From NCBI GenBank assembly GCA_034509755.1, contig CM067555.1:19790142-19854141 (forward strand): DNA of 64,000 nucleotides. Direction: 5' to 3'. Each line of letters opens with the position of its first letter. The stretch's first letter is position 1. The notes below the pieces were generated by a model that saw only the letters and a list, made by a program, of their open reading frames with translations, was not told where the DNA came from and did not search any database. This document shows positions 1-10,015 of the stretch, piece after piece. The translations under genes and the position numbers were made by a program. This DNA is from Anisodus tanguticus. Its lineage: Eukaryota > Streptophyta > Magnoliopsida > Solanales > Solanaceae.

Positions 1-197
1 TTCTGCCTCTACATGGCCATAAGCTTGAATCCATCCCAATCAATCCTGTTGTTGTTTGTTACAAAAGGTATATATTGCCATCCTTTTGATCTCAATGGAG
101 TGAGTTGGAGGGTGTCTACACAATCATGAAAGTCCTTAGTTTCAGCAGGTAACCCATTCTATTAGCAGAGTCGCAATAGTTTTTATCGGAATTCGCC

Positions 198-359
198 ATG
201 GTTTTGTCTTCTAGACGTATGTTAGCAGACCTTGCTAAAATGCGCCGAGAGCATCATGGAAAACCCCGATTGTCCCCAAATGAACCCTTGGCTATTGTCT
301 TTCTTTCATTTGTTAAGAGTTTCATGTTCCTGCGCCCCTATGAATTTCAGAAAAAATAA
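198..359 (+). CDS. Unrecognised 53-codon ORF
   Basis: An ATG in a good plant context (gccATGG) opens a 53-codon frame that ends in TAA. The product is basic, with an arginine-rich start (RRMLADLAKMRREHHGK) and a hydrophobic middle (LAIVFLSFVKSFMFL). I do not recognise it. The codons are less AT-biased than the surroundings, so it could be a remnant exon, but a random frame of this length is quite possible. No splice sites or neighbouring exons support it. Confidence 0.15.
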   Translation: MVLSSRRMLADLAKMRREHHGKPRLSPNEPLAIVFLSFVKSFMFLRPYEFQKK

Positions 360-1096
360 ACTTTGATCAGAGGGGAGGGGGGAAAGGGGCGGACCCACCC
401 TATTAGAGGTACACCCCCCAAAAACTTTGTATTTATGCGTGTATATACCTTGAATAAGGAATAGTATATATTTTATAAAAAGGACCCTTAAATATATTTG
501 TTTGATTGGGACATCTAAAAGTTGTGCCCTTTTCGGCTCTTGAGCATAAGTGCTCGACCAGAGCTTGAGTCTCGGCTACAACACTTTGTAATTTTGTGGA
601 GTTCGACCTATAGCACTTAGTGGTGCTCTCGGTATGCTCAAATTCTGAATTCGTCTATGAAGAGTGTGGGGGATAATTAGTATTATCCACTTTTAAGTAT
701 TTTTTATTAGTTTAGGTTTGCGTTCCGAAGATTTAAACAAGTTATTTAAGAGCCTAATCTCCTGGTTTTAACAAAGAACTCAAAAGTTAGCACATTTTTA
801 GGTAAGAAGGACTACAGTAAACTAACAAAGATAAAGATGAAGATTTGAAAGAAAAAAACAAAAAAGTGCTAGCATCATCACCGTATTAGAAAAGCCAAAG
901 TCTGGTAAGTTTTTGTTGTTGACCTAATGAGTTACTGGAAAGCATGATGTTTGGATAATACTAATATAAATATTGTTGTGAGATATCTGAAAATATTCCT
1001 GTAATCCACCATAACATTTAATTTTGATGACCAGCTTTAAGGTTTATAATATTTTGATGAGTCGCTGTAAGTGCTTTAAACCATTGATTATAAAAT
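360..1096. other. AT-rich intergenic stretch, no gene seen
   Basis: Apart from a G-rich patch near 371-400, this is AT-rich sequence with no open frame of note and no recognisable transposon end. Confidence 0.5.
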
Positions 1097-1116
1097 AATT
1101 AACGTCAAAATCAGTA

Positions 1117-1300
1117 AAAAAGGCAGTCCGGTGCACTAAGCTCCTGGCTATGAGTGGGATTCGGAGAAAGGCCAGACCATAAGAGTCTATTATACGTAAC
1201 CTTACCTTGCATTTCTGTAAGAGGCTATTTACACGGTTTGAACTCATGACTTCCTGATCACATGACAATAATTTTACCAGTTACTCCAAAGCTCAACTTC
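1117..1300 (-). mobile_element. Au-like plant SINE with perfect 20-bp target duplication
   Basis: Read on the minus strand this is a tRNA-derived SINE. It has an A-box-like TGGAGTAACTGG near the 5' end, a decayed B box (plus-strand ggtttgaactc, 1235-1245), then the blocks typical of Au-like plant SINEs: GCCTCTTACAGAAATGCAAG, AGACTCTTATGGTC and GGAGCTTAGTGCACCGG, ending in a short T run. The 20-base word aattaacgtcaaaatcagta occurs at 1097-1116 and again at 1301-1320, an exact target-site duplication expected of LINE-driven retroposition. The body is about 184 bp, a normal length for the family. It is transcribed by RNA polymerase III in living copies; this copy has several B-box changes and is probably silent. 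Family assignment is by recognised sequence blocks. Confidence 0.9.
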
Positions 1301-1320
1301 AATTAACGTCAAAATCAGTA

Positions 1321-1624
1321 TCATGTGCAAACTGAAATCTGATTGATTGTCATAGTTAGAGGAAAAAAACTGCAATTAGTCTTATAATTCTCTACTTTAA
1401 CAATATCTGAATCTACGACGCAAAGTCACCGGCCTATATGTTAGGTGAAAAATAAAAATATCTAGCATTTTTTTCTCTAACTTACATCTGTCATAGACCT
1501 AAGAATTTCAGGAAAATCATGTTTCTAATGTTGGGGTGCGAATAAAGTCATACATTGATAGCTGAAAAGAAAAAAAAGCTACTTATAAGGTGTTGATATT
1601 CTTAATTATGTGAGACCACAATAA
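1321..1624. other. AT-rich spacer, nothing recognised
   Basis: No coding frame or transposon end is visible between the SINE duplication and the CACTA-like fragment. Confidence 0.5.
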
Positions 1625-1880
1625 GAAAATATAGAATTCGCAACAAAACTTTATTTATTGTTGTTAAAAAACGTAAATGAAACAAAAATTTAATATATTA
1701 ATGTTGCTAAAAAATATAAATTGCAACAAAAAAAATAACTTATTGTTGTGAAAACTTTTCGCATTGGAGGTAATTGTAACGGCATGCAACAACTTTTGTT
1801 GTTGCGAAAGGTATTTTTGACAATAACATCCAACATATGACAACAAAAATGTTGTTGGCAAATATTTTTTTCTTGTAGTG
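1625..1880. mobile_element. CACTA-like DNA transposon terminal fragment
   Basis: The right end reads tttttttcttgtagtg, which on the minus strand begins CACTACAAGAAAAAAA, the usual terminus of plant CACTA (En/Spm) transposons. Inside it are many copies of TTGTTG and GCAACA-type words in both orientations (for example around 1628, 1720 and 1787-1806), as in CACTA subterminal repeats. No matching left terminus is seen, so either the element is a one-ended fragment or its other end has decayed. The apparent reading frames here are low-complexity shadows. Confidence 0.6.
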
Positions 1881-1929
1881 GACCTTTTGGGAATAACCGT
1901 GCGGGCTTGATCCAGAGTGGACTTATCAC

Positions 1930-2620
1930 ATCGTATTAAGAGTATTTGGCCATTTTTGTTACACCAAGACTTTCGCACGTTAAAGTCGCATCGTGAGCTA
2001 GTCGACGCAAATATGAAAGAAATTATCATGAGGTTAAAAGAGATTGAGCTTATTAATAGAAATGGTTATAAGGATCTATAAATATGAATAGTGAAAGGTT
2101 TGGAGGGTGAATGAATCGAAGAAGAATGAGTTTCGTCAAAAGTCGGCAAGTTGGGAATACGATAACTCGTACTTTTGAGGTGAGATTAGGAGTGCTTCAC
2201 ATGATAAGAAAGTAATGATATGAAGTATTTGAATCGTATAATAGTCGCTTGTTAAGTTTAGAAGTCAAGCGAGTTGTAAGAATGAAAGTCGACAAAGGTC
2301 GTCGCAAATTACATTCACAATTTCACTAAAATTTGGGTCAGATGTCACAGAGCTTTTCTCTCAATCTAATTGGAGTTACGGGGCGATCCACCCACAAAAT
2401 TGAAGATTTATGAGTCTAGTTTCCAGCGCATTTAACCGTTTGTCGATACAAGATCGTAGTAGAGGGATATTCATATTTCCGTCCAAGGGTGTAAACTGTC
2501 GCGTGACAGCAAACCTGGTCGGTGGCTTAATTTTTGCCCTTGTATATATATCACCTTTTCACGATTTTCTCTTTATTTCTTCATCTTCAAAGACCAGCGA
2601 ACCTGGTCGGTGGCTTAATA
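1930..2620 (+). repeat. Probable chromovirus (Tekay-like) LTR fragment
   Basis: This stretch resembles the long LTRs of Solanaceae Tekay/Del chromoviruses as I remember them: blocks such as gggaatacgataactcgtac, aagtcaagcgagttg, tcgtcgcaaattacatt, aattggagttacggggcgat and gcatttaaccgtttgtcgat. It also shares a short block with the chromovirus LTR at 53765 (ataaggat, then gtgaaaggtttgga-like sequence). The right side is cut by a copia RNase H fragment at about 2625. A 20-bp direct repeat, aacctggtcggtggcttaat, occurs at 2512-2531 and 2600-2619. The assignment rests on memory of the family. Confidence 0.35.
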
Positions 2621-2621
2621 T

Positions 2622-2920
2622 TTACTTCTCAATTTTATTGGAGCTCTATTGTCCAATTAAAAAGGCAACCGTCGTTTATTGTGATAATGTGAGTGCGATA
2701 TATCTGTCAGGGAACCCCGTACAACATCAACGTACTAAACACATAAAGATGAATATTTTATTTATCCGTGAAAAGGTTGCACGTGGACAAGTCCGTGTTC
2801 TCCATGTACCGTTCCGCTATCAGATTGCCGATATATTCACAAAGGGTCTTCCGCAGATACTATTTGATGATTTCAGGTAGAGTCTCAGCATACGAGAGCC
2901 TCCAGCTAAGACTGCGGGGA
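2622..2920 (+). pseudogene. Copia RNase H C-terminal fragment
   Basis: The frame encodes the C-terminal part of the Ty1/copia RNase H domain. The landmarks are VYCDNVSAIYLSGNP, the QHQRTKHIKM block and the final ADIFTKGLP. The RNase H removes the RNA strand during reverse transcription. Upstream domains are missing; the frame is instead continuous back to 2410 through LTR-like sequence, giving a 156-codon chimeric frame. The nearest relative in the window is copia element 3 (32987-33487), which shares the CPIxKAT and FDDFR words. A stop after FDDFR is followed by a purine tract (gactgcgggga, 2910-2920) that fits a polypurine tract. Confidence 0.85.
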
Positions 2921-3075
2921 TGATAGATTATGGAAATAATCTTTGATTATGTCCATAATCAAAGTAAATATTTTATATTTAGATTATAAATATTCTGAGT
3001 ATATTCTACCATAATTATATCTTAAATTTAATCTTGTAAATATGTATATATTATCACATTCAAGGAATTAAAAGA
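2921..3075 (+). repeat. Copia 3' LTR remnant
   Basis: Directly after the purine tract the sequence begins tgatagattatgg, a TG start typical of an LTR, and continues AT-rich. The position after RNase H and a polypurine tract is what a copia 3' LTR occupies. No second copy is present and the right boundary is a guess. Confidence 0.5.
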
Positions 3076-3269
3076 TCACGGAAAATATTTCCTTCGATAA
3101 CTAATGAGTATATGGAAGCTTCTTCGGAGGAACAAATTAAAATAATCTTGGACCTCGCCATCATATTTTTATGTGGATATATATTAATTAAACTGAGTTA
3201 TAAAAAAACATTAATCTTTGCAACAATTAACGGTTTAGCCAAGCCCCAAGGCATAATGACGACAATGAT

Positions 3270-4308
3270 TAGGGATGGCAGGTGGGTATAATTTTGCGGA
3301 TTCAGCACTGCATCCTCTCCAGTTGGGGCGGGTATGAGTATAACTTTGGCGAGTAGTAGGCGGGTATGGGTATTGAAAATGTACCCGTCACGGGTAGGGG
3401 GTAGGTGATGGATTTGCAGTCATACCCGCCTACCCGCCCGCCTTATACCCGCCCAAGCCCAAAATATTAGCAGCCCATAAGTCGTGCCTTCAGTCCATAA
3501 GTCACGACAAGTCTCTCATTCTCCAACAAAACTCAAACCCTACGCCTCTTCAGTCCTTCACGCCTTCACGCCTCCTTCTCTCTCGTTCCCCTTCACGCCG
3601 TCTCTCATCCCTCTCTCATTCTCGACGTCTCTGCCTTTTTCTTGAAAGGAGATGTTGATCGGGAAATATTGAGAAATATTGATGTCTTTACTTTGTGCTT
3701 TGGGGTTATCTTGGTGAGGTCAATTTTTGTGCATTTGTTAAGTTTTACCTATTGGGTTTGTGGAGTTCAATTGAAAAAGTTGAAAAACTTTAGCTTATAT
3801 AGCTAAAATAATATCTGGGTTTTGTCTACATTTGTAATATATAGCTATTTAGGTGGATAATTTTTGGGTTTTCTTGGAAATTTTGTTTTCTTGATTGTTT
3901 GTTGTGTAAGGGGGAAGAGGTGAAAAAAATGGGGAATTCTGATGATGAAAAAATCCGAAATTCTCCTCCCTCTCTCCCAAAGAAAATGAGACCGTGACAG
4001 TATTGATTCTTGAGTTAAATTTTTGGGATAATTTTTGGAATTTGAATTTTTGGGATCATGTTGATCACTAATTGATCACAAATGAATTGATTACAAAATA
4101 TGGCAGGCAGGTACATGCGGGTATTGGCGGGTGACGGATATCCACTTGGGTGGTGGAGCGAGTATAGATTTAGGAATGTACCTGCCTAGGCGGGTATGGA
4201 TGTTGAAAATTATACCCGCCACTCATGGCGGGTAGATGGCATGTATAAAATTTTCTGACGGATACGGGTGCGGGAGGGATACCCGCACCCGCCCCGCCCA
4301 ATTGTCAT
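3270..4308. mobile_element. hAT-type non-autonomous transposon with GGCGGGTA-type subterminal repeats
   Basis: The left end reads TAGGGATGGCAGGTGGGTA, the classical plant hAT terminus. The right end, read on the minus strand, is ATGACAATTGGGCGGG, a decayed match to it. Both ends carry dense GGCGGGTA / TACCCGCC words in either orientation (3275-3460 and 4100-4300). An imperfect 8-bp flank, acaatgat (3262-3269), resembles ataatgat at the right. The middle (about 3480-3640) is a pyrimidine-rich tract followed by AT-rich sequence and codes for nothing obvious; it could be the 5' leader of a lost transposase gene. About 1.0 kb, so it would depend on transposase from elsewhere. Confidence 0.7.
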
Positions 4309-5098
4309 AATGATATTAAGAATCCTTGTGACAGTAATAGGTCCCATTCTTTCGGCACTTGAACTAGTTTAACTAATTAGTAATTAAATCAATGCCCCCT
4401 TTTAGACTCATAATTTAAGAAAATAAGTTTTTTTTTAATTTAATCATTCGATATCCTACCCACACTCGTCTCAGGGTGGAATGACTCAATCATCCCAACA
4501 CATCCCTCAGTAATAATTTTCTTTTTTCCTCCTGTCTTTCAAAATAATTTCTTTTTAAAAAACTTTCTTATAGTCAAGCAAAAGTTGCGAAAAACATCTG
4601 AAAAAAATTACGATTAAAGAATAACTTGTTTAACTCTCGAAAAGTGAAAAGTGTCAATCTTTTTGGAACAAATGGAGTATATAAAGGGAGTACGTCGTTG
4701 TACTTAGCAAATGTTTGTAGATTAAGAGAAAAACACACGTTAAATTTCCCTTTTTCCCTTTTACTTAGATATTTCATTAGCACTAAAGATCATCAAATAA
4801 GAAGCTTCCTTTAATAATTAAAAGTACTAGAACAATAATTCAGCAATCCACTTAGCTTCCATCCACGAAATATAGCATATGAAAATGAGCTATGAATTTC
4901 TGTTAAGCATTTTCATTTGGACGGAAGTTATCATCCCAATATAATACTATTATCAAGATTAGTCAATGTGTTAATTAACGAAGTCTGCTCTTACCCCTCT
5001 AATTTCAGTTAATAAAGTATTTTGTGTATGATAAAGTGGAGCACCAACTAAGACATTGCAATTCTTCCTGCCACATGGGAACAATTCTCAAAGGATTA
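4309..5098. other. AT-rich spacer with a possible small MITE
   Basis: No gene is seen. Between about 4529 and 4677 a left word CTCCTGTCTTTCAAAATAAT and a right word, read on the minus strand as CTCCATTTGTTCCAAAAAG, look like decayed inverted ends of a Stowaway-like MITE. The flanks are not a clear TA pair, so this is weak. Confidence 0.25.
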
Positions 5099-5266
5099 TG
5101 TAATATTGTATTAATCTCTTTTGAAAATTCTTTCTCATTAATACAAATATATATAGTGTGTACAATGTAGAATCGTAATACAATAAGGATCCTATATCTA
5201 CCATAATTATACAACACTAATAATTACTAAATATATGGTGGATATCTTCTAATATTCACTAATACA
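5099..5266 (-). repeat. Copia 1 3' LTR
   Basis: 168 bp. On the minus strand it starts TGTATTAGTGAATATTAG, directly after the polypurine tract (CTGAGGGGG), and ends in ACA. It matches 10253-10419 along its length, for example in ggatcctat, ctaccataattatacaacac and cttctaatattcacta. Confidence 0.9.
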
Positions 5267-5800
5267 CCCCCTCAGTCGGAGCGGGAGGAGGACGGACGCC
5301 GAGACTGGATCTGAAGTCGAGGAATAGTCGTCTAGGAAGTCCTTTGGTGAAGCTATCCGCATATTGATACGAAGAAGGCACATGCAACACCTTAACATGA
5401 CCTATAACAACCTTCTCACGAACAAAATGTATATCCATCTCAATGTGCTTGGTTCTCTGATGCTGAACCGAATTATGAGATAAGTATATCGCGGATATGT
5501 TATCACAGTACACCATAGATGCCTTACGCAAGGGACACTGAAGCTCCAAAAGAAGGTTTCAGAGCCAGCATATCTCAACAACAACATTTGCAATGCCTCT
5601 ATACTCTGCTTCTGCACTCGAACGGGATAGGGTGGCTTGCCTCTTGGCAGACCACGAAATGAGATTATCCCCTAAGAACACACAGTAGCCGGAGGTGGAG
5701 TATCGCGTGTCTGGACAATATGCCCAATCTGCATTCGTGTATGATAGCAACCTGATCGGTGAAGAAGGGTATAGATGCAATCCATAATCAAGTGTGCCCT
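5267..5800 (-). pseudogene. Copia 1 RNase H
   Basis: The minus-strand frames encode the copia RNase H domain in pieces. An N-terminal part carries YTNADWAYCPDTRYSTSGYC and SRSSAEAEYRGIA; a C-terminal part carries VYCDNISAIYLSHN, QHQRTKHIEMDIHFVREK and FTKGLP. A shift near 5545-5560 separates the two. The family's usual YTDADWAG is altered here. The domain lies immediately before the polypurine tract and 3' LTR, as expected. Confidence 0.85.
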
Positions 5801-5820
5801 TAACGTATCAAATGATACGT

Positions 5821-5974
5821 TTAAGAGAAGTGAAATGAGGCTCCCTGGGGGAATGCATAAATAAACACACCTGCTGAACAACATAAGCAATATCAGGCTA
5901 AGAGCAGTGAAACGAGGCTCCCTGGGGGAATGCATAAATAAACACACATGCTGAACAACATAAGCAATATCAGG
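5821..5974. repeat. 77-bp tandem duplication in copia 1 pol
   Basis: Two adjacent copies of a 77-bp segment occupy 5821-5897 and 5898-5974. Both contain aggctccctgggggaatgca and ctgaacaacataagcaatat and differ at only a few bases. Because 77 is not a multiple of three, the duplication shifts the pol reading frame between reverse transcriptase and RNase H. Confidence 0.9.
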
Positions 5975-6952
5975 CCTGGTGAAAGTAAGATACTGAAGTG
6001 CATATGCAAGGCTCCTATAAAGAGTGGGATCGGACACTGGATCACCCTCAACAACACTGAGCTTCGATTTTGAGTCAACCGGAGTTGGCACGATCTTGCA
6101 GTTTTCCATTTAGCCCTGTACACAATTTCCTCTGCATACTTACGCTGACACAGAAACATAGTATCTGCAGATCTAGTCACAGATATCCCCAAGAAATAAC
6201 TCAACTTCCCCAAGTCAGTCATAGCAAATTCAAATTTCAGCAGAGCAATAATCTCATTTTCAACACATCAGATGAGGCAGTAAGAACAATATCATCCACA
6301 TATAACAACAAATAAGCAATTTTACTACCTCGATGAAATATAAAGAGATAATTATCACACTTACTGCATACAAACTCAATCTGCATAATATACTGGGAAA
6401 AAAGTCATACCATACTCTGGGGGCATGTTTCAAACCATATAATGATTTATGCAATTGACAGACATAATGAGGAGCCTCCGGATGGATAAAACCTGGCGGC
6501 TGGTGCATGTAAATAGTTTCTTTCAAGTCCCCATGTAAAAATATATTCTTCACATCAAGCTAATAAATTGGCCAATGCTTACTCATAGCAATGCTCAGAA
6601 CTGTGTGAATGGTAGCCGATTTAATAACCGGACTCTCACCACAATCAATACCTTCCTGCTGATTAGTACCATTAGCCACAAGTCTCGCCTTATATCTCTC
6701 TAGGTCACCACTGTCTCTGAATTTATAACGAAATAGCCACATGCATCGAATCACATTCACCCCATCCAGTCTAGGAACCAAATCCCAAGTGTTCTGTTTC
6801 GTTAAAGCATTAAATTCCTCACGCATGGCCGCAATCCAATTCGGGTCAAGTTTGGCTAATTTTGGGTTTTTGGGAATTGGGGATATAGTTTGGGTGGACA
6901 TGTTAAAGTGGACTTTGGGTTTGAAGATCCCGTGTTGAGAACGGGTTTCCAT
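5850..6952 (-). pseudogene. Copia 1 reverse transcriptase
   Basis: Minus-strand pieces give the copia reverse transcriptase in order: WIAAMREEFNALTKQNTWDL and RYKARLVANG (6952-6560), KNIFLHGDLKETIYMHQPPG and YGLKHAPRVWY (6553-6410), the catalytic YVDD around 6295, and LGKLSYFLGI with QRKYAEEI (6222-6100). The enzyme would copy element RNA into DNA in virus-like particles. Frameshifts near 6555, 6400 and 6110, plus the 77-bp duplication, make it non-functional, although the YVDD motif itself survives. Confidence 0.9.
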
Positions 6953-7511
6953 TTTGTGTGTGGGGACATGGACAGGTTGGGTACGGGTTTGGGTCGATGT
7001 GTAACAGTGGGTTGTGTTGGTGGTGGTTGGCTGGACAGTGTGTGTCGGATAATTGGGTCTGATTGACGACGAGCTGGGTGACTCGACAGTAGTGGGTGGG
7101 TGTTGGGTAGGTTCTGGTGACTAGTTTATTGATGGAGTTACTATCGGGTTGGGATGCGGGTTTCTGTGACGGGAGGATTGGAGGCTTGGGTTTCCGATGG
7201 TAGTGTGGGTGACTGGTGATGGTGGCACCAATGTGGTGCTAGTGTTCGGGGGTTGCCGAGAATATGGTTAGATCAGAATAGTAGTGACCGGGAATGGTCG
7301 GATTGGAACGACGGTGACGGGTGGAGGGTCGCCGTGATGGGATCGATAGTGACTTGGGTGGGTGTGGATGGGATGGACGTTGTGGTGTGGTGGGTATATC
7401 TGCCGGAACAATGGGTGTGGCATCCGGAATAGTGAGACCGGTATTATGGCGAATATCGTGGAGGATAAGAGGAGAGGCCTCAAACTCGTCTAGAAAGTTA
7501 TAATCAATGTT

Positions 7512-8494
7512 TCAGAATTTTTGGATATTTGCAAATGGAAAGATTGCTTCATTAAACGTGACATGGCGAGACACGAGGATTTTACGGGAAGACAAGTCAT
7601 AGCACAAATATCCCCTATGATTGGGCAGGAAACCTAGAAAGACACAATGGGTGGTGTGTGGTGCCAGTTTATGAGGGGATGTGGAGGCCAGGTTTGGATA
7701 ACATAGGCAACCGAAGATCCGTATGTGATCATAAGAGGGGATCCGACGGAATAAAATTTTTGTGGGTGTCCGATTTTGTAAGGTGTGGGTAGGCAAAATA
7801 TTAATAATATATTCGGCCATTTTGACAGCATAAACCCAAAATGAAAGGGGTGGGGGAGATGCATGAAAAATGATAGTACGAACCATGTTATTGATAGTGC
7901 GAATGATTCTTTTGGTCTTTCCATTTTGAGGGGAGGTGTGGGGACACGAAAATTGGTGCTAAATTTGTGAAAGGCGAAATTATTGAACTCACGACCATTA
8001 TCACATTGAAATGATTTTATGGCTTTTCAAATTGTGTTTTGATATAGACACAGAATTCAAGAAACTTGGCAAAGACTTCAGATTTAAATTTAAGTGGGTA
8101 GATCCAAATAAAGTGAGAAAATCATCTAATAAAACTAGATAATATTTATGACCCAGAGAGCTAGTGATGAGAGATGTCCATAAATCATCATGAACAATGT
8201 CAAATGGAGAAAACGTAACAGTTAAAGATGAATGAAAAGGAAGACGAACATGTTTGCCTAAAGGGTAAGAAAAATAATGTTCGGCAAGTTTCCCATTATT
8301 ACAACGAATAAACTTATTGCTTCTAAGAAAATTAAAAACATGAGCGCCTGGGTGCCCAAGTCTATTGTGCCAAGTTGATGGAGAGATAGCAGCGAGGGAG
8401 ATGTGTGAGTGGGGGCTGACAACGGAAGATGATGAGAACGGTTAGCGGTCCCCTGTACTATTGCATCTCGTAAGAGGTGTCCTCGTACGTACAT
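7512..8494 (-). pseudogene. Copia 1 integrase
   Basis: The minus strand encodes a decayed copia integrase. The C-terminal part (7886-7512) is clear: FGCLCYP, CVFLGFLPNHRGYLCYDLSS and SRHVTFNEAIFPF. The catalytic core between 8260 and 7890 is present in shifted frames. It would insert element cDNA into chromosomes. The proline-rich stretch 7500-6950 between integrase and reverse transcriptase is the usual copia linker and holds no further domain. Confidence 0.8.
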
Positions 8495-8885
8495 CCTTCA
8501 TAGAAAAACCAAAGGGGTCAAACTCAACAGACACAAAACTAATATGAGTAAATTTCCTAACAAATATTAAATTTTTAATGATGTTGGGAGCATAAAAGAT
8601 GTTATGTATGGAGAAAGGCGAGTGAGGTGGTTGGTTGTAGGTTGTACCATAATCTTGAATCGGAATGCGATGACCATTACCAACCGCAATAAATTGAGGA
8701 TACTTTAAATGAAACAACTTGGAAAGATTACCTGAGGAGCGGGTGAGATGAGATGTGGCTCCCGTAGCTATGTACCAATTTTCGTCGAGCTGATGTACGG
8801 TCAAATTGCTGAAAGTATGGCCCAAATCATTGTGGGGGCAGGCCGCTGAAACTGGGCTGTTGCTGGGCCTGAAGTAGATAGGCAT
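8442..8885 (-). pseudogene. Copia 1 protease and GAG-pre-integrase region
   Basis: The frame contains the copia protease site as NWYIATGATSHLT. The family has an aspartate where this copy has alanine (IATGAT, codon at 8766-8768 on the minus strand reads GCT), so the catalytic residue is lost. Downstream words such as VGNGHRIPIQDYG and NIFYAPNIIKNLIFVRKFT follow the normal order. The domain would process the polyprotein. Confidence 0.85.
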
Positions 8886-8927
8886 GATGTTGCTGATTGT
8901 TCACTAGACGGGCAGTTGGGCCTGTGC

Positions 8928-9911
8928 CTAAAATACCCGGCTGCCATGGGCCTGGGTATTGGGTCGTTGGCTGCTGGAACGGGTAAGGGGCCTAGTCGAG
9001 ATGGTTTGGCCACTGGCATGGGCTGGTCCAGTTAGCGGTCTGGCTGTGCTACTGCTGGCCTGATCTTCCGCCACACCCGCGGCCTCTACCGCCGCCCCGA
9101 CTGCCCGCGGTTGGTGGTTGTCCGATGGTGGAGACTGGGTGGTGTTGGCATCTGTCGTCATCGGATTTTCAACCTCTAACGCCTTTTGGTTGTGTTCATC
9201 CTGTTTGGCTCGCCGAGTTTCCTCCAATAGTAATTTTGAGCCGGCCCCGCTGAAGCTTGGTAGTGGGTCGACTTGTTGAATCATAGTCGCCAGAGTATCG
9301 TACTTGCCCTTTGGTAAGCCAGAAACTAGTTGGAGGACCATTTTTGTTTCGGAAATTGGTGTCCCCATATTGGATAGTTGGTCCGCAACAAGTATTAATT
9401 ATTTACAATACTCGAACAGGTTGGCAAAATTCATAAGACGTGTATTGTTGAACTGTTCTTCTAAGTACACGACACATGTATGCTTGTTATCCTGAAATAT
9501 CTCCTCCAAACGTACCCATAACTCACTAGCCAAGGCACTTGTTTTCATGATTGTATGAAGTAAGTCTTTGGAGATGGTGCCATAAATTCACTGTTTGACA
9601 ATAGCGTCAAGACTACGCCATGTCGAGTCTGTGATGTCAATAGGGCGAGAGAAAGAGTTGTCAATATGGTCAAGCACGTTGTACGTGCATGCGTGAATAT
9701 GAAAAAGTTCAACCCACGAAGAACATTGACCGTCTTCTTGATCAAGAATTAAGGGAATGAAATTCTTGATATCCGTGATGGTGAATGCGAGATGGAAAGA
9801 AGATGTGGAGGAGGGAGGGGGGTTGTCAATGACGACTGTGGAGGAGGAAGAAGTCTTAGGAGAGGTGGGAGTATACACGGTAGACACAAAAGAAGGACAG
9901 GAAAATTTCAA
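8928..9911 (-). pseudogene. Copia 1 gag
   Basis: The N-terminal part (9911-9588) contains IKNFIPLILDQEDGQCSSWV and ELFHIHACTYNVLDHID, matching the gag of copia element 2. The C-terminal part (9368-8928) carries KMVLQLVSGLPKGKYDTLAT and a lysine- and glutamine-rich tail. The segment between them is in other frames. Gag would form the particle shell and bind RNA. Confidence 0.85.
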
Positions 9912-9945
9912 AAACTGAGAAAATTGCCGGTGGCCGACGGGTGTT

Positions 9946-9973
9946 GGGGGGGGGGGGGGGGGGGGGGGGGGGG
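9946..9973. repeat. 28-base poly-G tract
   Basis: An uninterrupted run of 28 G (poly-C on the coding strand of copia 1), just upstream of gag in the leader. Homopolymers of G this long are rare in plant DNA. Its length may be approximate if the sequence comes from error-prone reads. Confidence 0.9.
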
Positions 9974-10015
9974 CTAGCTGAAAAGAAATAAGGGTTTAGG
10001 TGTTTTTAGGGTTTT

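Noticed and set aside
198..359. The 53-codon ORF as a confirmed host gene
   Set aside because: No recognised domain, no splice sites and short length; kept only as a low-confidence feature.
1664..2029. Minus-strand 121-codon frame
   Set aside because: It spans the CACTA-like end and AT-rich flank, with no domain; its content follows the TTGTTG repeats.
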